This document shows, piece after piece, positions 35,541 through 43,740 of a stretch of DNA of 64,000 bases. Where the stretch lies: NCBI GenBank assembly GCA_040221475.1, contig JAVKEJ010000005.1, forward strand, positions 1 to 64,000. The letters are read 5' to 3'. Positions within the stretch are counted from its first letter, which is position 1. Every line of letters starts with the position of its first letter. Under the pieces are notes generated by a model. That model was not told the origin of the DNA. It searched no databases and saw only the letters and a program-made list of their open reading frames with translations. This stretch comes from WLXB01 sp040221475 (lineage in GTDB: Bacteria > Pseudomonadota > Alphaproteobacteria > Rhodospirillales > Rhodospirillaceae). A program made the translations under genes and the position numbers.

Positions 35541-35566
35541 AAAAAAAGCTCGCCCGAAGGCCGAAC
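35541..35566 (-). terminator. Intrinsic terminator with UUCG loop in the rpoH leader
   Basis: On the minus strand, GTTCGGCC (from 35566 down) pairs with GGCGAGC, closed by the extra-stable CC-TTCG-GG loop with one bulged G. It is followed at once by seven T (35547-35541). It lies between the rpoH promoter and the leader ORF, so it could act as an attenuator or give a short RNA of about 60 bases. Confidence 0.6.
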
Positions 35567-35607
35567 AGTCGTACTGGCCCCTAAACTGGGCACCAGTTAT
35601 GGGTAGG

Positions 35608-35636
35608 ATCATAGTCTCAACGCATGGCGTTGTAAA
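35608..35636 (-). promoter_or_regulatory. Sigma-70-like promoter for the rpoH leader transcript
   Basis: On the minus strand, TTTACA (complement of 35631-35636) and TATGAT (35608-35613) are exactly 17 bases apart, close to the consensus. The predicted start at about 35601 gives a 255-base leader before rpoH. The rest of the gap, 35637-35834, is AT-rich with no gene visible and probably holds the egtB promoter. Confidence 0.5.
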
Positions 35637-35834
35637 GTTATATTAGACTTACCTTATATTCAAAACGACATGTAGTATATTTAATTTATCCAATATATTC
35701 AGTTACTTATGGAGATATTACAGATTATCAACGCAGATATGTAACCGAACAATAATAACAAGCGGTTTTGTTTTTCGCCGCCGTACTTTAGGATTAGTCT
35801 TAATATTTGAAAGTTACGAGAATCGGGGAGCACC

Positions 35835-37151
35835 GTGTCGCTCAATTCCATCGACGATGTCGACATACCAGACTCCGACGTCGCCACCCCAGACTCCAGA
35901 GACACTCTTTCCCATTGGTTTGCACAGACAAGATCTCAGACTGAGGCTTTGGCAGAACCTTTGTCCCCGGAAGACCAGACGATTCAGTCGATGGAGGACG
36001 CCAGCCCAGCCAAATGGCATCGGGCTCATACGTCCTGGTTCTTCGAAACCTTTGTTCTGAGCCCACACGAAATCGGGTATGAGCCGTTTAAGGCTTCTTT
36101 CAACTACCTCTTTAACTCTTATTACGAAGCCGTCGGCGCGCGCCATCCCCGCCCTCACCGTGGACTGCTCACGCGGCCCAGCGCAGCCGAAGTGGGTGAT
36201 TACCGCGCGCATGTTGATGCTGCGGTCTCAAAACTGATTGCAGACTGCTCTGATGAGACATGGTCTGCGGTTGCCCCGTTGATTATTCTTGGTCTGAACC
36301 ATGAGCAGCAGCATCAAGAATTGCTGCTGATGGACATTCTCCATGCGTTCTCTTGCAATCCTTTAGAGCCCGCCTACACGGGCACCACGCCGCTTCTGTC
36401 AGCTTCGACATCAAACATAGAGTGGATCGATTTTGACGGTGGCATTCACCAGGTCGGAATCGACCAAAATGCGGAACAAAGATTCTTCTTTGACAATGAA
36501 GGCCCCCGGCACGATGTTGCCTTGAGGCCCTTTCGGCTGGCCAACCGCTTGGTGACGAACGCCGAATGGATCGCGTTCATAGAAGATGGCGGTTACAAAC
36601 AAACTGATTTATGGCTGGCGGACGCATGGACCATGATCCAAAGCAAGGGCTGGTCTGCACCGCTGTATTGGCGCAAGGAAGACGACCAAAGTTGGTCCGC
36701 GTTTGGCTTAAGAGGACGACAGCCCGTGAGCCCGAATGCACCTGTCTGCCACGTCAGTTTCTATGAGGCCGATGCATTTGCGGCCTGGTCCGGCAAACGT
36801 TTGCCCACAGAGTCTGAATGGGAAATCGCCGCACGCGCGCAGGACATAGACGGCAACTTCTTATCGCGTCATGCCCTCCGCCCATTGCCCGCCCCCGCCG
36901 GCAGCACCCTAAGCCAAATGTATGGTGACGTGTGGGAGCACACCAGTTCGCCTTACACCCCCTATCCCGGCTTTAAAGCCGCCAAGGGAGCCGTTGGAGA
37001 ATACAACGGCAAGTTCATGTCTAATCAGATGGTCTTGCGTGGCGGCAGTTGCGTCACGCCGGAAGGCCACATACGTAGCACGTATAGAAACTTTTTTTAC
37101 CCGCATCAGCGATGGATGTTCGCAGGTGTTCGATTGGCAGAGGACGCATAG
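35835..37151 (+). CDS. egtB: Ergothioneine biosynthesis iron enzyme EgtB
   Basis: 438 residues from a GTG with GGGGAG upstream. The N-terminal DinB-like domain carries the iron ligands, HRAHT (His65) and HEQQHQEL (His156 and His160). The C-terminal formylglycine-generating-like domain runs to the end (DVWEHTSSPYTPYPGF, RGGSCVTP, RSTYRNFF). EgtB joins trimethylhistidine (hercynine) to a sulfur donor, gamma-glutamylcysteine or cysteine, using O2. It is directly followed by egtD. Confidence 0.93.
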   Translation: MSLNSIDDVDIPDSDVATPDSRDTLSHWFAQTRSQTEALAEPLSPEDQTIQSMEDASPAKWHRAHTSWFFETFVLSPHEIGYEPFKASFNYLFNSYYEAVGARHPRPHRGLLTRPSAAEVGDYRAHVDAAVSKLIADCSDETWSAVAPLIILGLNHEQQHQELLLMDILHAFSCNPLEPAYTGTTPLLSASTSNIEWIDFDGGIHQVGIDQNAEQRFFFDNEGPRHDVALRPFRLANRLVTNAEWIAFIEDGGYKQTDLWLADAWTMIQSKGWSAPLYWRKEDDQSWSAFGLRGRQPVSPNAPVCHVSFYEADAFAAWSGKRLPTESEWEIAARAQDIDGNFLSRHALRPLPAPAGSTLSQMYGDVWEHTSSPYTPYPGFKAAKGAVGEYNGKFMSNQMVLRGGSCVTPEGHIRSTYRNFFYPHQRWMFAGVRLAEDA

Positions 37152-38098
37152 TGTTAGATTCTGAAACTCAACAAATCGATCAAGCGTTCCTAAAAGACGT
37201 TCTGAATGGCCTGTCAAAAGACCAAAAGAAACTGGAGCCAAAGTATTTTTATGATGCCCACGGATCAGCCCTCTTTGATCAAATCTGCACCCTTGAAGAA
37301 TACTATCCAACCCGTACAGAATTAAGAGTGTTGTCTGATCAAGCAGATGAAATTGCGGATTTGATTGAGGGACAACACCTGATCGAGTTTGGCTCAGGCT
37401 CCAGCGTTAAAATACGTATACTTCTGGATGCAGCGGAAAAACTGGCAAGCTATGTGCCCGTAGACATTTCCCGAGATCACCTTCTTGGCGCGGCGAATGC
37501 CATCGCCAATGATTACCCAGACCTGCACGTCCTGCCGGTATGTGCCGATTTCACGCAAACCTTTGAGCTACCACAGGTCGTTGCGAACGGCGAACGCGCT
37601 GGTTTTTTCCCCGGCTCAACAATTGGTAATTTTTCCCGTAATGACGCGAAGCAATTCTTGTCTATGGCGGCCAGCATGCTTGGGACCGGCGGGGGCCTCG
37701 TAATCGGTGTTGATCTTAAGAAGGACCCCGATGTTTTGCATGCAGCATATAATGATCAGCAGGGCGTTACCGCTGCATTCAACTTGAACCTTCTGACGCG
37801 CATCAACAGAGAACTCAATGGAACGTTTGACCTGGAGGCGTTTGCCCATGATGCCCGTTATGTCGAACGTGAAGGCCGCGTGGAGATGCATCTGGTCAGC
37901 CTCAAAGACCAAACTGTCTCAGTAAATGACCACAGCTTCGAATTCGCTAAAGACGAATCCATTCATACTGAGAACTCACACAAATACGATATTGATGAGT
38001 TTCATCAAATCGGACGTGAAACCGGGTTTGCGCCAGACCGTACGTGGACCGACGCCAATAACCTGTTTAGCGTTCATTATCTAAAAGTCGCGGCATGA
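37151..38098 (+). CDS. egtD: L-histidine N-alpha-methyltransferase EgtD
   Basis: About 315 residues. It starts with a GTG that shares the last base of the egtB stop (TAGTG), with AGAGGA upstream. The frame is open from 37112, but that extension is not EgtD-like. It has YFYDAHGSALFDQI, FGSGSSVK (SAM motif), and later FFPGSTIGNF with a C-terminal half typical of histidine-specific methyltransferases. It makes hercynine from histidine with three SAM. With EgtB this gives a two-gene ergothioneine pathway; EgtC and EgtE partners are not seen. Confidence 0.93.
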   Translation: MLDSETQQIDQAFLKDVLNGLSKDQKKLEPKYFYDAHGSALFDQICTLEEYYPTRTELRVLSDQADEIADLIEGQHLIEFGSGSSVKIRILLDAAEKLASYVPVDISRDHLLGAANAIANDYPDLHVLPVCADFTQTFELPQVVANGERAGFFPGSTIGNFSRNDAKQFLSMAASMLGTGGGLVIGVDLKKDPDVLHAAYNDQQGVTAAFNLNLLTRINRELNGTFDLEAFAHDARYVEREGRVEMHLVSLKDQTVSVNDHSFEFAKDESIHTENSHKYDIDEFHQIGRETGFAPDRTWTDANNLFSVHYLKVAA

Positions 38099-38118
38099 CC
38101 CCTCGACGCTGAGCTCTG

Positions 38119-38183
38119 ACGCTTCGCGGCGCCTGTTGCTTTCAACGCTTCGCGTCGCCTGTTGCTTTCAACGCTTCGCGTCG
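38119..38183. repeat. 26-bp tandem repeat overlapping the 3' end of the dksA-like gene
   Basis: The unit ACGCTTCGCG...GCTTTCA (26 bases) occurs at 38119-38144 and 38145-38170 with one mismatch, and a third partial copy (13 bases) at 38171-38183. The third copy holds the last codons and stop of the DksA-like gene on the minus strand. The first two therefore look like duplicated 3' ends of that gene. Replication slippage is the likely origin. Confidence 0.8.
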
Positions 38184-38524
38184 GTCGCACATTCAACGCA
38201 CATCGGCTCAGCAGGATCTGACTCCAGTCGGCCAATGGCGATATCCTCATCGCAACTGACGCAGTAACCATAATCATCGCTTTTAATACGCTTGAGGGCA
38301 GCCCTTATACGCAGCAACTCCACCTCACGTCGTCTTTGCGTGGCCAGCGCCATTTCTCGTTGCTGCAGAGCATCCATGCGCGACAAGCGACCCTGCATGG
38401 CCTGATCCAGTTCCACCGGTTTACGGTCCAGACTGGTAGAGGCACTCGTCTCCAACAACGTGGCTTCCCGCGCCTTCAGTTTTTGAAGCAGTGATTTAAT
38501 ATCGAGCTTAGATTTCTGTGCCAT
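38168..38524 (-). CDS. DksA/TraR-family C4 zinc-finger protein
   Basis: 118 residues. The N-terminal coiled coil (KLKAREATLLE...MALATQRRREVELLRIRAAL) is followed by a zinc finger with Cys88, Cys91, Cys109 and Cys112 (CVSC...CVEC). This is the DksA/TraR/YbiI pattern of secondary-channel binders of RNA polymerase. It is shorter than DksA (about 150) and more like the TraR/RSP_0166 group. Its 3' end is embedded in the 26-bp repeat. Confidence 0.85.
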   Translation of the reverse strand: MAQKSKLDIKSLLQKLKAREATLLETSASTSLDRKPVELDQAMQGRLSRMDALQQREMALATQRRREVELLRIRAALKRIKSDDYGYCVSCDEDIAIGRLESDPAEPMCVECATDAKR

Positions 38525-38598
38525 GCACTCAGGTTAGTCTGGTGCCAGCATCAGCGTAAAGTGCTGTCGTGACCACACTGCTAACTTCATGTTTTTAT

Positions 38599-40233
38599 TT
38601 ATTTTTCCAGAGCTAAATTGACCAACTGCTGTGCTGTGGGAATAAGTTCAGGCACAGTCGAGGCTGCCCCGGCGGTTTCAAGCGTCAGGGCATGCTCTGC
38701 ATCCCTGGCCCGAGCATATACTGTGAGGTCCGGCAAGATATACTTGACGAGATTCATCATCTGCACCGCCTTGCGCGGATCATCAATGGCAATGACAAGA
38801 CCTTTAGCGCGGTTCAGACCAACCGCATAAAGCACTTCCGGGCGCGTGGCATCGCCAAAAAACACATCGATATCCTTCTGTCGTGCCATAGCGATGGCAT
38901 GGGGATTCAGGTCGAGACAGACATAAGACTGGCCAGCATCCCGGAGTTGACTTGCAACCTCGCGTCCAACACGACCCACGCCGATGATAACAAAATGACC
39001 GCTCAACTGTTGCAAGTCACTCTCGGCAACGTCGATTGGGATTGCTTTGGCAAGTTCCCAACGCGCAATCACTCGCGCTGTGAGCCGCACGGCTATGGGC
39101 GTAATCAGCATGGTCAGCGCCACAGCGACCGATAAAATTTGTGCCAGAGAACTGTCGATCAAACCTGACGACAGCCCAGCCGCAAAAAGGACGAAGGCGA
39201 ACTCGCCGCCTTGAGACAAGTAAATCCCCGCTTCAGCAGACTCAATCGACGTGAGGCCAGACAACCGCGCCACCGCAAACATCACGGTTGCTTTTAGTGC
39301 CATCAAACCGGTCACAATCAGAGCAATCTCACCGCTTCGGTCAACAACCAAGTCGAGATCGACGCCCATACCAACGCCCATGAAGAAGAGACCAAGCAGA
39401 AGACCACGAAAGGGCTGGATCTCTGCCGCAACCTGGTGACGATAGGGCGTGTCCGCCAACAACATCCCCGCCAGCAAAGCACCAAAAGCCAAAGATAAGC
39501 CGCTCAATTCAGTTAGGGCTGCCGCGCTCAACAAGACAAGCAACGTAAACCCCGCAAAGACGTCGGAATTCCTGAGACTGCTGATACGTTTGTACAGCCC
39601 TTCCAAAAGCCACCGGCCCAACCCCAGTATCACCACAATGGCCGCGACCATTTTAATCAAAGCCAGTCCAAGGCTTGCCCCGAGGGTGACGTCGGCTGCT
39701 CCGAGGGTTGCACCTGTTGCACCGATTGCAACAACAACCGCAAGCAGCGGACCAACTGCAAGATCCTGCATCAGCAAGACACCAAACACACTGCGCCCAA
39801 ACCGTGTCGGCAACCGTCCCTGATCGGAGAGCAGTGTCAGTATGATGGCCGTCGATGACAGCGAGAGGGCAGCCCCGATCAGCAGCGCCGTAACGCTGGA
39901 AACGCCAAGGGCAATCGCAACCAATGAGATACAGCAGGCCGTGACCAAAATTTGAAGCAAGCCAAGGCCGAATATTGGCCCCCGCATCACCCGAATACGA
40001 TCAAGCGGGAGTTCCAAACCAATCACGAACAACAGGAACACGACGCCGTACTCACCGAGCAGCGTGATGGTTCCCGTTTCTGTAATCAGACCCAGCGCAT
40101 ACGGGCCAATGAGGCAGCCGGCCACCAAATAGCCAAGAACGGCGCCTAGCCTCAGGTATTGAAAGAGGGCAACAACCGCCACACCAGCTGTCAGAAGAAT
40201 AATGGCATCCGATAAAAAGTGTGAGTCATGCAC
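38599..40233 (-). CDS. Kef-type K+/H+ antiporter (CPA2) with TrkA-N domain
   Basis: 544 residues. The first about 380 contain 11-13 membrane helices of the CPA2 exchanger family (words such as SLSSTAIILTLLSDQGRLPTR). The C-terminal Rossmann domain has GVGRVGREVASQLRDAG and LDLNPH, a TrkA-N NAD(H)-binding fold. Related Kef systems are gated by glutathione adducts. It exports K+ in exchange for protons at the inner membrane. No KefF/KefG partner is adjacent. It lies downstream of ridA on the minus strand. Confidence 0.9.
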   Translation of the reverse strand: MHDSHFLSDAIILLTAGVAVVALFQYLRLGAVLGYLVAGCLIGPYALGLITETGTITLLGEYGVVFLLFVIGLELPLDRIRVMRGPIFGLGLLQILVTACCISLVAIALGVSSVTALLIGAALSLSSTAIILTLLSDQGRLPTRFGRSVFGVLLMQDLAVGPLLAVVVAIGATGATLGAADVTLGASLGLALIKMVAAIVVILGLGRWLLEGLYKRISSLRNSDVFAGFTLLVLLSAAALTELSGLSLAFGALLAGMLLADTPYRHQVAAEIQPFRGLLLGLFFMGVGMGVDLDLVVDRSGEIALIVTGLMALKATVMFAVARLSGLTSIESAEAGIYLSQGGEFAFVLFAAGLSSGLIDSSLAQILSVAVALTMLITPIAVRLTARVIARWELAKAIPIDVAESDLQQLSGHFVIIGVGRVGREVASQLRDAGQSYVCLDLNPHAIAMARQKDIDVFFGDATRPEVLYAVGLNRAKGLVIAIDDPRKAVQMMNLVKYILPDLTVYARARDAEHALTLETAGAASTVPELIPTAQQLVNLALEK

Positions 40234-40323
40234 TTAACAAGTGGCCCTAATTTAGAGAAACCGAGTATGTCGACAAAACAACGCTCGCGCTTAGCATAGA
40301 TCACAATTCGTTAAGATTTGACC

Positions 40324-40668
40324 TTAAAGAGCGGCAACCACAGCAATCTCAACCAAATAGTCTGGCGTCACCAGTTTGGCTTCCAAGGTCGCCCGTGCCG
40401 GCGTTGCCCCTGCCGTCACCCATTTCTTCCAGACCTCGTTCATTTCGCCAAAGGTTGAAATGTCTGCAAGATAGATTGTTGCAGACAAAACGCGCGTCTT
40501 CTGCGTTCCGACGCGCTCCAGTAAACTGTCGATCTTAGCCAGAACCTCTTGGGTTTGGCCTGCCACATCCTTCGATGTCGATGACACCTGCCCGGCCAGA
40601 TAAACTGTATCGCCATGGACAACCGCCTGGCTCATGATCTCATTTGTGTCGACGCGCTCAATCTGCAT
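40324..40668 (-). CDS. RidA family enamine/imine deaminase
   Basis: 114 residues. The trimeric RidA fold has words such as VHGDTVYLAGQVS, EVLAKIDSLLERVG, and the Arg and Glu of the active pocket in TPARATLEAKLVTPDYLVEI. RidA hydrolyses reactive 2-aminoacrylate-type enamines from PLP enzymes. It is cytosolic and lies 29 bases downstream of prfC on the same strand, so it may be co-transcribed with it. Confidence 0.88.
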   Translation of the reverse strand: MQIERVDTNEIMSQAVVHGDTVYLAGQVSSTSKDVAGQTQEVLAKIDSLLERVGTQKTRVLSATIYLADISTFGEMNEVWKKWVTAGATPARATLEAKLVTPDYLVEIAVVAAL

Positions 40669-40697
40669 AACAACGCTCCCCGTTCAACTCAGATAAA

Positions 40698-42287
40698 TTA
40701 ATGAAGTTGCTCTTTTGTTTTTCGAAATGAAATATCAGGCCAGTCTTCTTCGGCCTTTCCCATGTGCCAGGCATTGCGCGCGAGGAAAACCGGCGCACCA
40801 TCGTGATCTTCGCCGACGCTCGCTTCATTCTGGTCAATAAACTTTTTCACCAGGGCCGGGTCTTCGCCCTGTATCCACCTGGCTGTGTACAAAGAGGTGC
40901 CTTCAAAATGAACTGGCACGTCATATTCTGTGCGAATACGGTCCGCCATCACCTCAAACTGCAAACCGCCGACCACACCGACAATCCAATCTGATCCAAT
41001 ACGAGGCCGAAACACGCTGGCGGCCCCCTCTTCTGCAAGTTGTTGCAGCGCGCGCCCCAAATGTTTGGCCTTCATGGGGTCAACCGGCCGTGCGGTTTGC
41101 AACAGCTCTGGCGCGAAACTCGGGATACCCGTGAAATGAAGTTTCTCCCCTTCCGTCAGGGCGTCGCCGATACGCAAATTCCCATGGTTTGGAATACCGA
41201 TGATGTCACCGGGCCAGGCTTCTTCTGCCGTTTCCCGGTCCTGGGCCAAAAACAAAAGCGGATTATGAATACTCAGCACTTTCCCAGACCGCACATGAAG
41301 CAGCTTCTGCCCCTTCTTAAAGTGCCCGGAGCTCAATCTAAAAAAGGCGATCCGGTCTCTATGTTTCGGATCCATATTGGCCTGAATCTTGAACACGAAA
41401 CCAGCGACCTTGGTTTCCTGAGGGTCCACAAGCCGATTCACTGTCGGTTGCGGGCGTGGCGCAGGAGCCTGTTTGGCTAAACCTTCTAACAGCTCTTGAA
41501 CGCCAAAGTTGTTGACCGCGCTGCCAAACCATACGGGAGTCAGCGTCCCTTCCAAGTAAGCGTTCCTATCAAACGGCGGACAGAGACCACGCACCATCTC
41601 GATATCTTCGCGCAGCTTTGCCACGGCGTCTGCCGGCAACAATTCATCGAGCTTAGGGTCATTTAAACCCGTGCACACTGTCCCCGTGTCCGGGCGCTCG
41701 GCCTTGGACCGTGACACAAGCACCAGGCGATCATTAAGCAGATCATAACACCCCAGAAAATGCCGCCCCGACCCAATCGGCCAACTGGCCGGCGTGACAT
41801 CCAACGCCAACTGCTGCTCAATCTCGTCAAGCAGATCAAACGGGTCTTGGCCGTCCCGGTCCATTTTGTTGATAAAGGTGACAATCGGCATGTCTCTTAG
41901 ACGGCACACCTCAAACAGTTTAAGCGTCTGAGCCTCAATACCTTTGGCGGAGTCCATCACCATCACGGCGGAATCAACCGCCGTCAGCGTGCGATAGGTG
42001 TCTTCGCTGAAGTCTTCGTGGCCCGGCGTATCAAGCAGATTGAACGTTTTGCCATCGTAATCGAAGGTCATCACCGAGGACGCCACCGAGATACCGCGTT
42101 CTTTTTCGACCTTCATCCAGTCAGAGCGCGCGCGACGGCGTTCCCCTTTGGCCTTAACGGCACCCGCTAACTGGATGGCACCGCCGAACAGCAGTAATTT
42201 TTCGGTCAAGGTGGTCTTGCCAGCATCGGGATGCGAGATAATCGCAAACGTCCGGCGCCGCGCCACCTCGTCTTGGAGGGAGGTCAT
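40698..42287 (-). CDS. prfC: Peptide chain release factor 3
   Basis: 529 residues, translational GTPase. HPDAGKTTL is the P loop (about 20-28), VEKERGISV is the switch I region, DTPGHEDF is the G3 motif and NKMDRDG is G4. The C-terminal domains match RF3, which recycles RF1 and RF2 after termination. The gene precedes ridA and follows the ferredoxin gene on the same strand. Confidence 0.95.
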   Translation of the reverse strand: MTSLQDEVARRRTFAIISHPDAGKTTLTEKLLLFGGAIQLAGAVKAKGERRRARSDWMKVEKERGISVASSVMTFDYDGKTFNLLDTPGHEDFSEDTYRTLTAVDSAVMVMDSAKGIEAQTLKLFEVCRLRDMPIVTFINKMDRDGQDPFDLLDEIEQQLALDVTPASWPIGSGRHFLGCYDLLNDRLVLVSRSKAERPDTGTVCTGLNDPKLDELLPADAVAKLREDIEMVRGLCPPFDRNAYLEGTLTPVWFGSAVNNFGVQELLEGLAKQAPAPRPQPTVNRLVDPQETKVAGFVFKIQANMDPKHRDRIAFFRLSSGHFKKGQKLLHVRSGKVLSIHNPLLFLAQDRETAEEAWPGDIIGIPNHGNLRIGDALTEGEKLHFTGIPSFAPELLQTARPVDPMKAKHLGRALQQLAEEGAASVFRPRIGSDWIVGVVGGLQFEVMADRIRTEYDVPVHFEGTSLYTARWIQGEDPALVKKFIDQNEASVGEDHDGAPVFLARNAWHMGKAEEDWPDISFRKTKEQLH

Positions 42288-42305
42288 TCTAAGTCTCTTT
42301 GCGGT

Positions 42306-42629
42306 TTAGTCTTCTAAGGCATCTAATTGCAGCGCGACCTTTAAGCCATCAAGTGCGCTGGTGCAATTAATCTGGCAACTCAGCCGCGACGCTTGATCCG
42401 AATAATCCGAATCATCCAGCAAGTCTGCTTCTTCATCACCCGCTACTCCGGTACGCTGAATCCAAGCCTCATCGACACGGACATGACAGGTGGCACAGGC
42501 CATCGCCCCGCCGCATTCGGCGCGAATCGGCACGCCCTGTTCCCGCAAGGCGGCCATAACGCTGTCGCCGGGTTTGGCTGAAACGGTCTGCACGTTGCCA
42601 TCGGGAAGCGTCACACTAATTTTAATCAA
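42306..42629 (-). CDS. 2Fe-2S ferredoxin (adrenodoxin-type)
   Basis: 107 residues with Cys39, Cys45, Cys48 and Cys85 in the pattern C-x5-C-x2-C...C (AECGGAMACATC, LSCQ). These are the ligands of an adrenodoxin-like 2Fe-2S cluster. Such ferredoxins serve P450s or iron-sulfur assembly. Its start overlaps the stop of the ferredoxin reductase by four bases (ATGA), so the pair is almost surely an electron-transfer couple. Confidence 0.93.
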   Translation of the reverse strand: MIKISVTLPDGNVQTVSAKPGDSVMAALREQGVPIRAECGGAMACATCHVRVDEAWIQRTGVAGDEEADLLDDSDYSDQASRLSCQINCTSALDGLKVALQLDALED

Positions 42630-43675
42630 CGGCCTAACTTTTCCTGCAGGTTTGAGCTTGAGGTGGTGTGCTCAAATTTAAGTTTCTGATCTGGCCGGGC
42701 ATAGTGGAAACTTCCATGCGCCATCAACGCTGCCTCATGGAAGCCGGACAAAATCAATTTTAGCTTGCCTGGGTAGCTACACATATCGCCGATACAGAAA
42801 ATACCCGGCTCCGATGTTTCAAATTTCTCGGTATCGACGGCAATACGGTTGGCCGCCATGTTGATGCCCCACTCGGCGATCGGGCCAAGCTTCATGGTCA
42901 AACCATAGAACGCGAGCATGGTGTCGCACGAAACATCATAGTTCTCACCCGTCTCTTTGCCGGTCAGAGTAATCGACTCAATCTGACCTTCGGTGCCATT
43001 CAAGCTTTTAACATCAGCCACATGCACGATCACCTTCCCCGCCGCCTCAAGGGCACGCATCTTATCAACCGTATCCTGCACAGCCCTAAAGTCTGCGCGA
43101 CGGTGAACCAAATGCAGACTTTCAACCTCATCACTGAGCGCCAGCACCCAGTCCAGGGCAGAGTCACCTCCCCCGGCAATCAGAAGGTTTTTACCTTTGA
43201 ACTGCTCCATCTTCCGCACGGCGTAAAACAGAGATTTGTTTTCAAACGGCGCGATCCCCTCAATCTTCGGCTTCTTAGGGGTAAAGCTCCCGCCACCACC
43301 AGCAATACAAACAACCGGGGCCTCTATGGCCAATCCCATATCTGTGGTCATGCGCCAATGCCCATTGTCCAGCTTGGTTAAGCTGTCGGCCATTTGATTG
43401 AAGTACATGGCGGGCTCAAAGGGCTCTATCTGCTTCAACAGATCGTCCGTCAACTCTTGCCCCGTAATGTGGAGACGGCTTGGAATATCAAGAATCGGCT
43501 TTTCCGGATACAGCTCAGCGCATTGCCCCCCGGGGCGATCCAAAATATCGATGACAACACTTTTGAGACCAAGCAACCCGAGCTCAAAAACGGCAAACAG
43601 ACCAACCGGTCCAGCGCCGATAATAATAACGTCTGTGTTCAGTTTGCCCGCGGCATCATCCCCGGAATCCAGCAT
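42626..43675 (-). CDS. Ferredoxin-NADP+ reductase (thioredoxin-reductase-like)
   Basis: 349 residues, flavoprotein of the TrxR-like FNR group. It has GAGPVGLFAVFELG (FAD), AGGGDSALDW (NAD(P)H), and a C-terminal GIFCIGDMCSYPGK. No redox-active Cys pair as in thioredoxin reductase is seen, which fits the FNR subgroup (YumC/FNR-like). It passes electrons from NADPH to the co-encoded ferredoxin. Confidence 0.9.
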   Translation of the reverse strand: MLDSGDDAAGKLNTDVIIIGAGPVGLFAVFELGLLGLKSVVIDILDRPGGQCAELYPEKPILDIPSRLHITGQELTDDLLKQIEPFEPAMYFNQMADSLTKLDNGHWRMTTDMGLAIEAPVVCIAGGGGSFTPKKPKIEGIAPFENKSLFYAVRKMEQFKGKNLLIAGGGDSALDWVLALSDEVESLHLVHRRADFRAVQDTVDKMRALEAAGKVIVHVADVKSLNGTEGQIESITLTGKETGENYDVSCDTMLAFYGLTMKLGPIAEWGINMAANRIAVDTEKFETSEPGIFCIGDMCSYPGKLKLILSGFHEAALMAHGSFHYARPDQKLKFEHTTSSSNLQEKLGR

Positions 43676-43740
43676 CGTGAAACCCCCTCACTTCTGCAGG
43701 CCCAACATAAGCTGGCCCAGTGGTGACCGGATGAACAGCC

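Noticed and set aside
35814..36212. A 132-residue minus-strand frame within egtB
   Set aside because: Antisense to the EgtB iron-ligand domain; no independent evidence.
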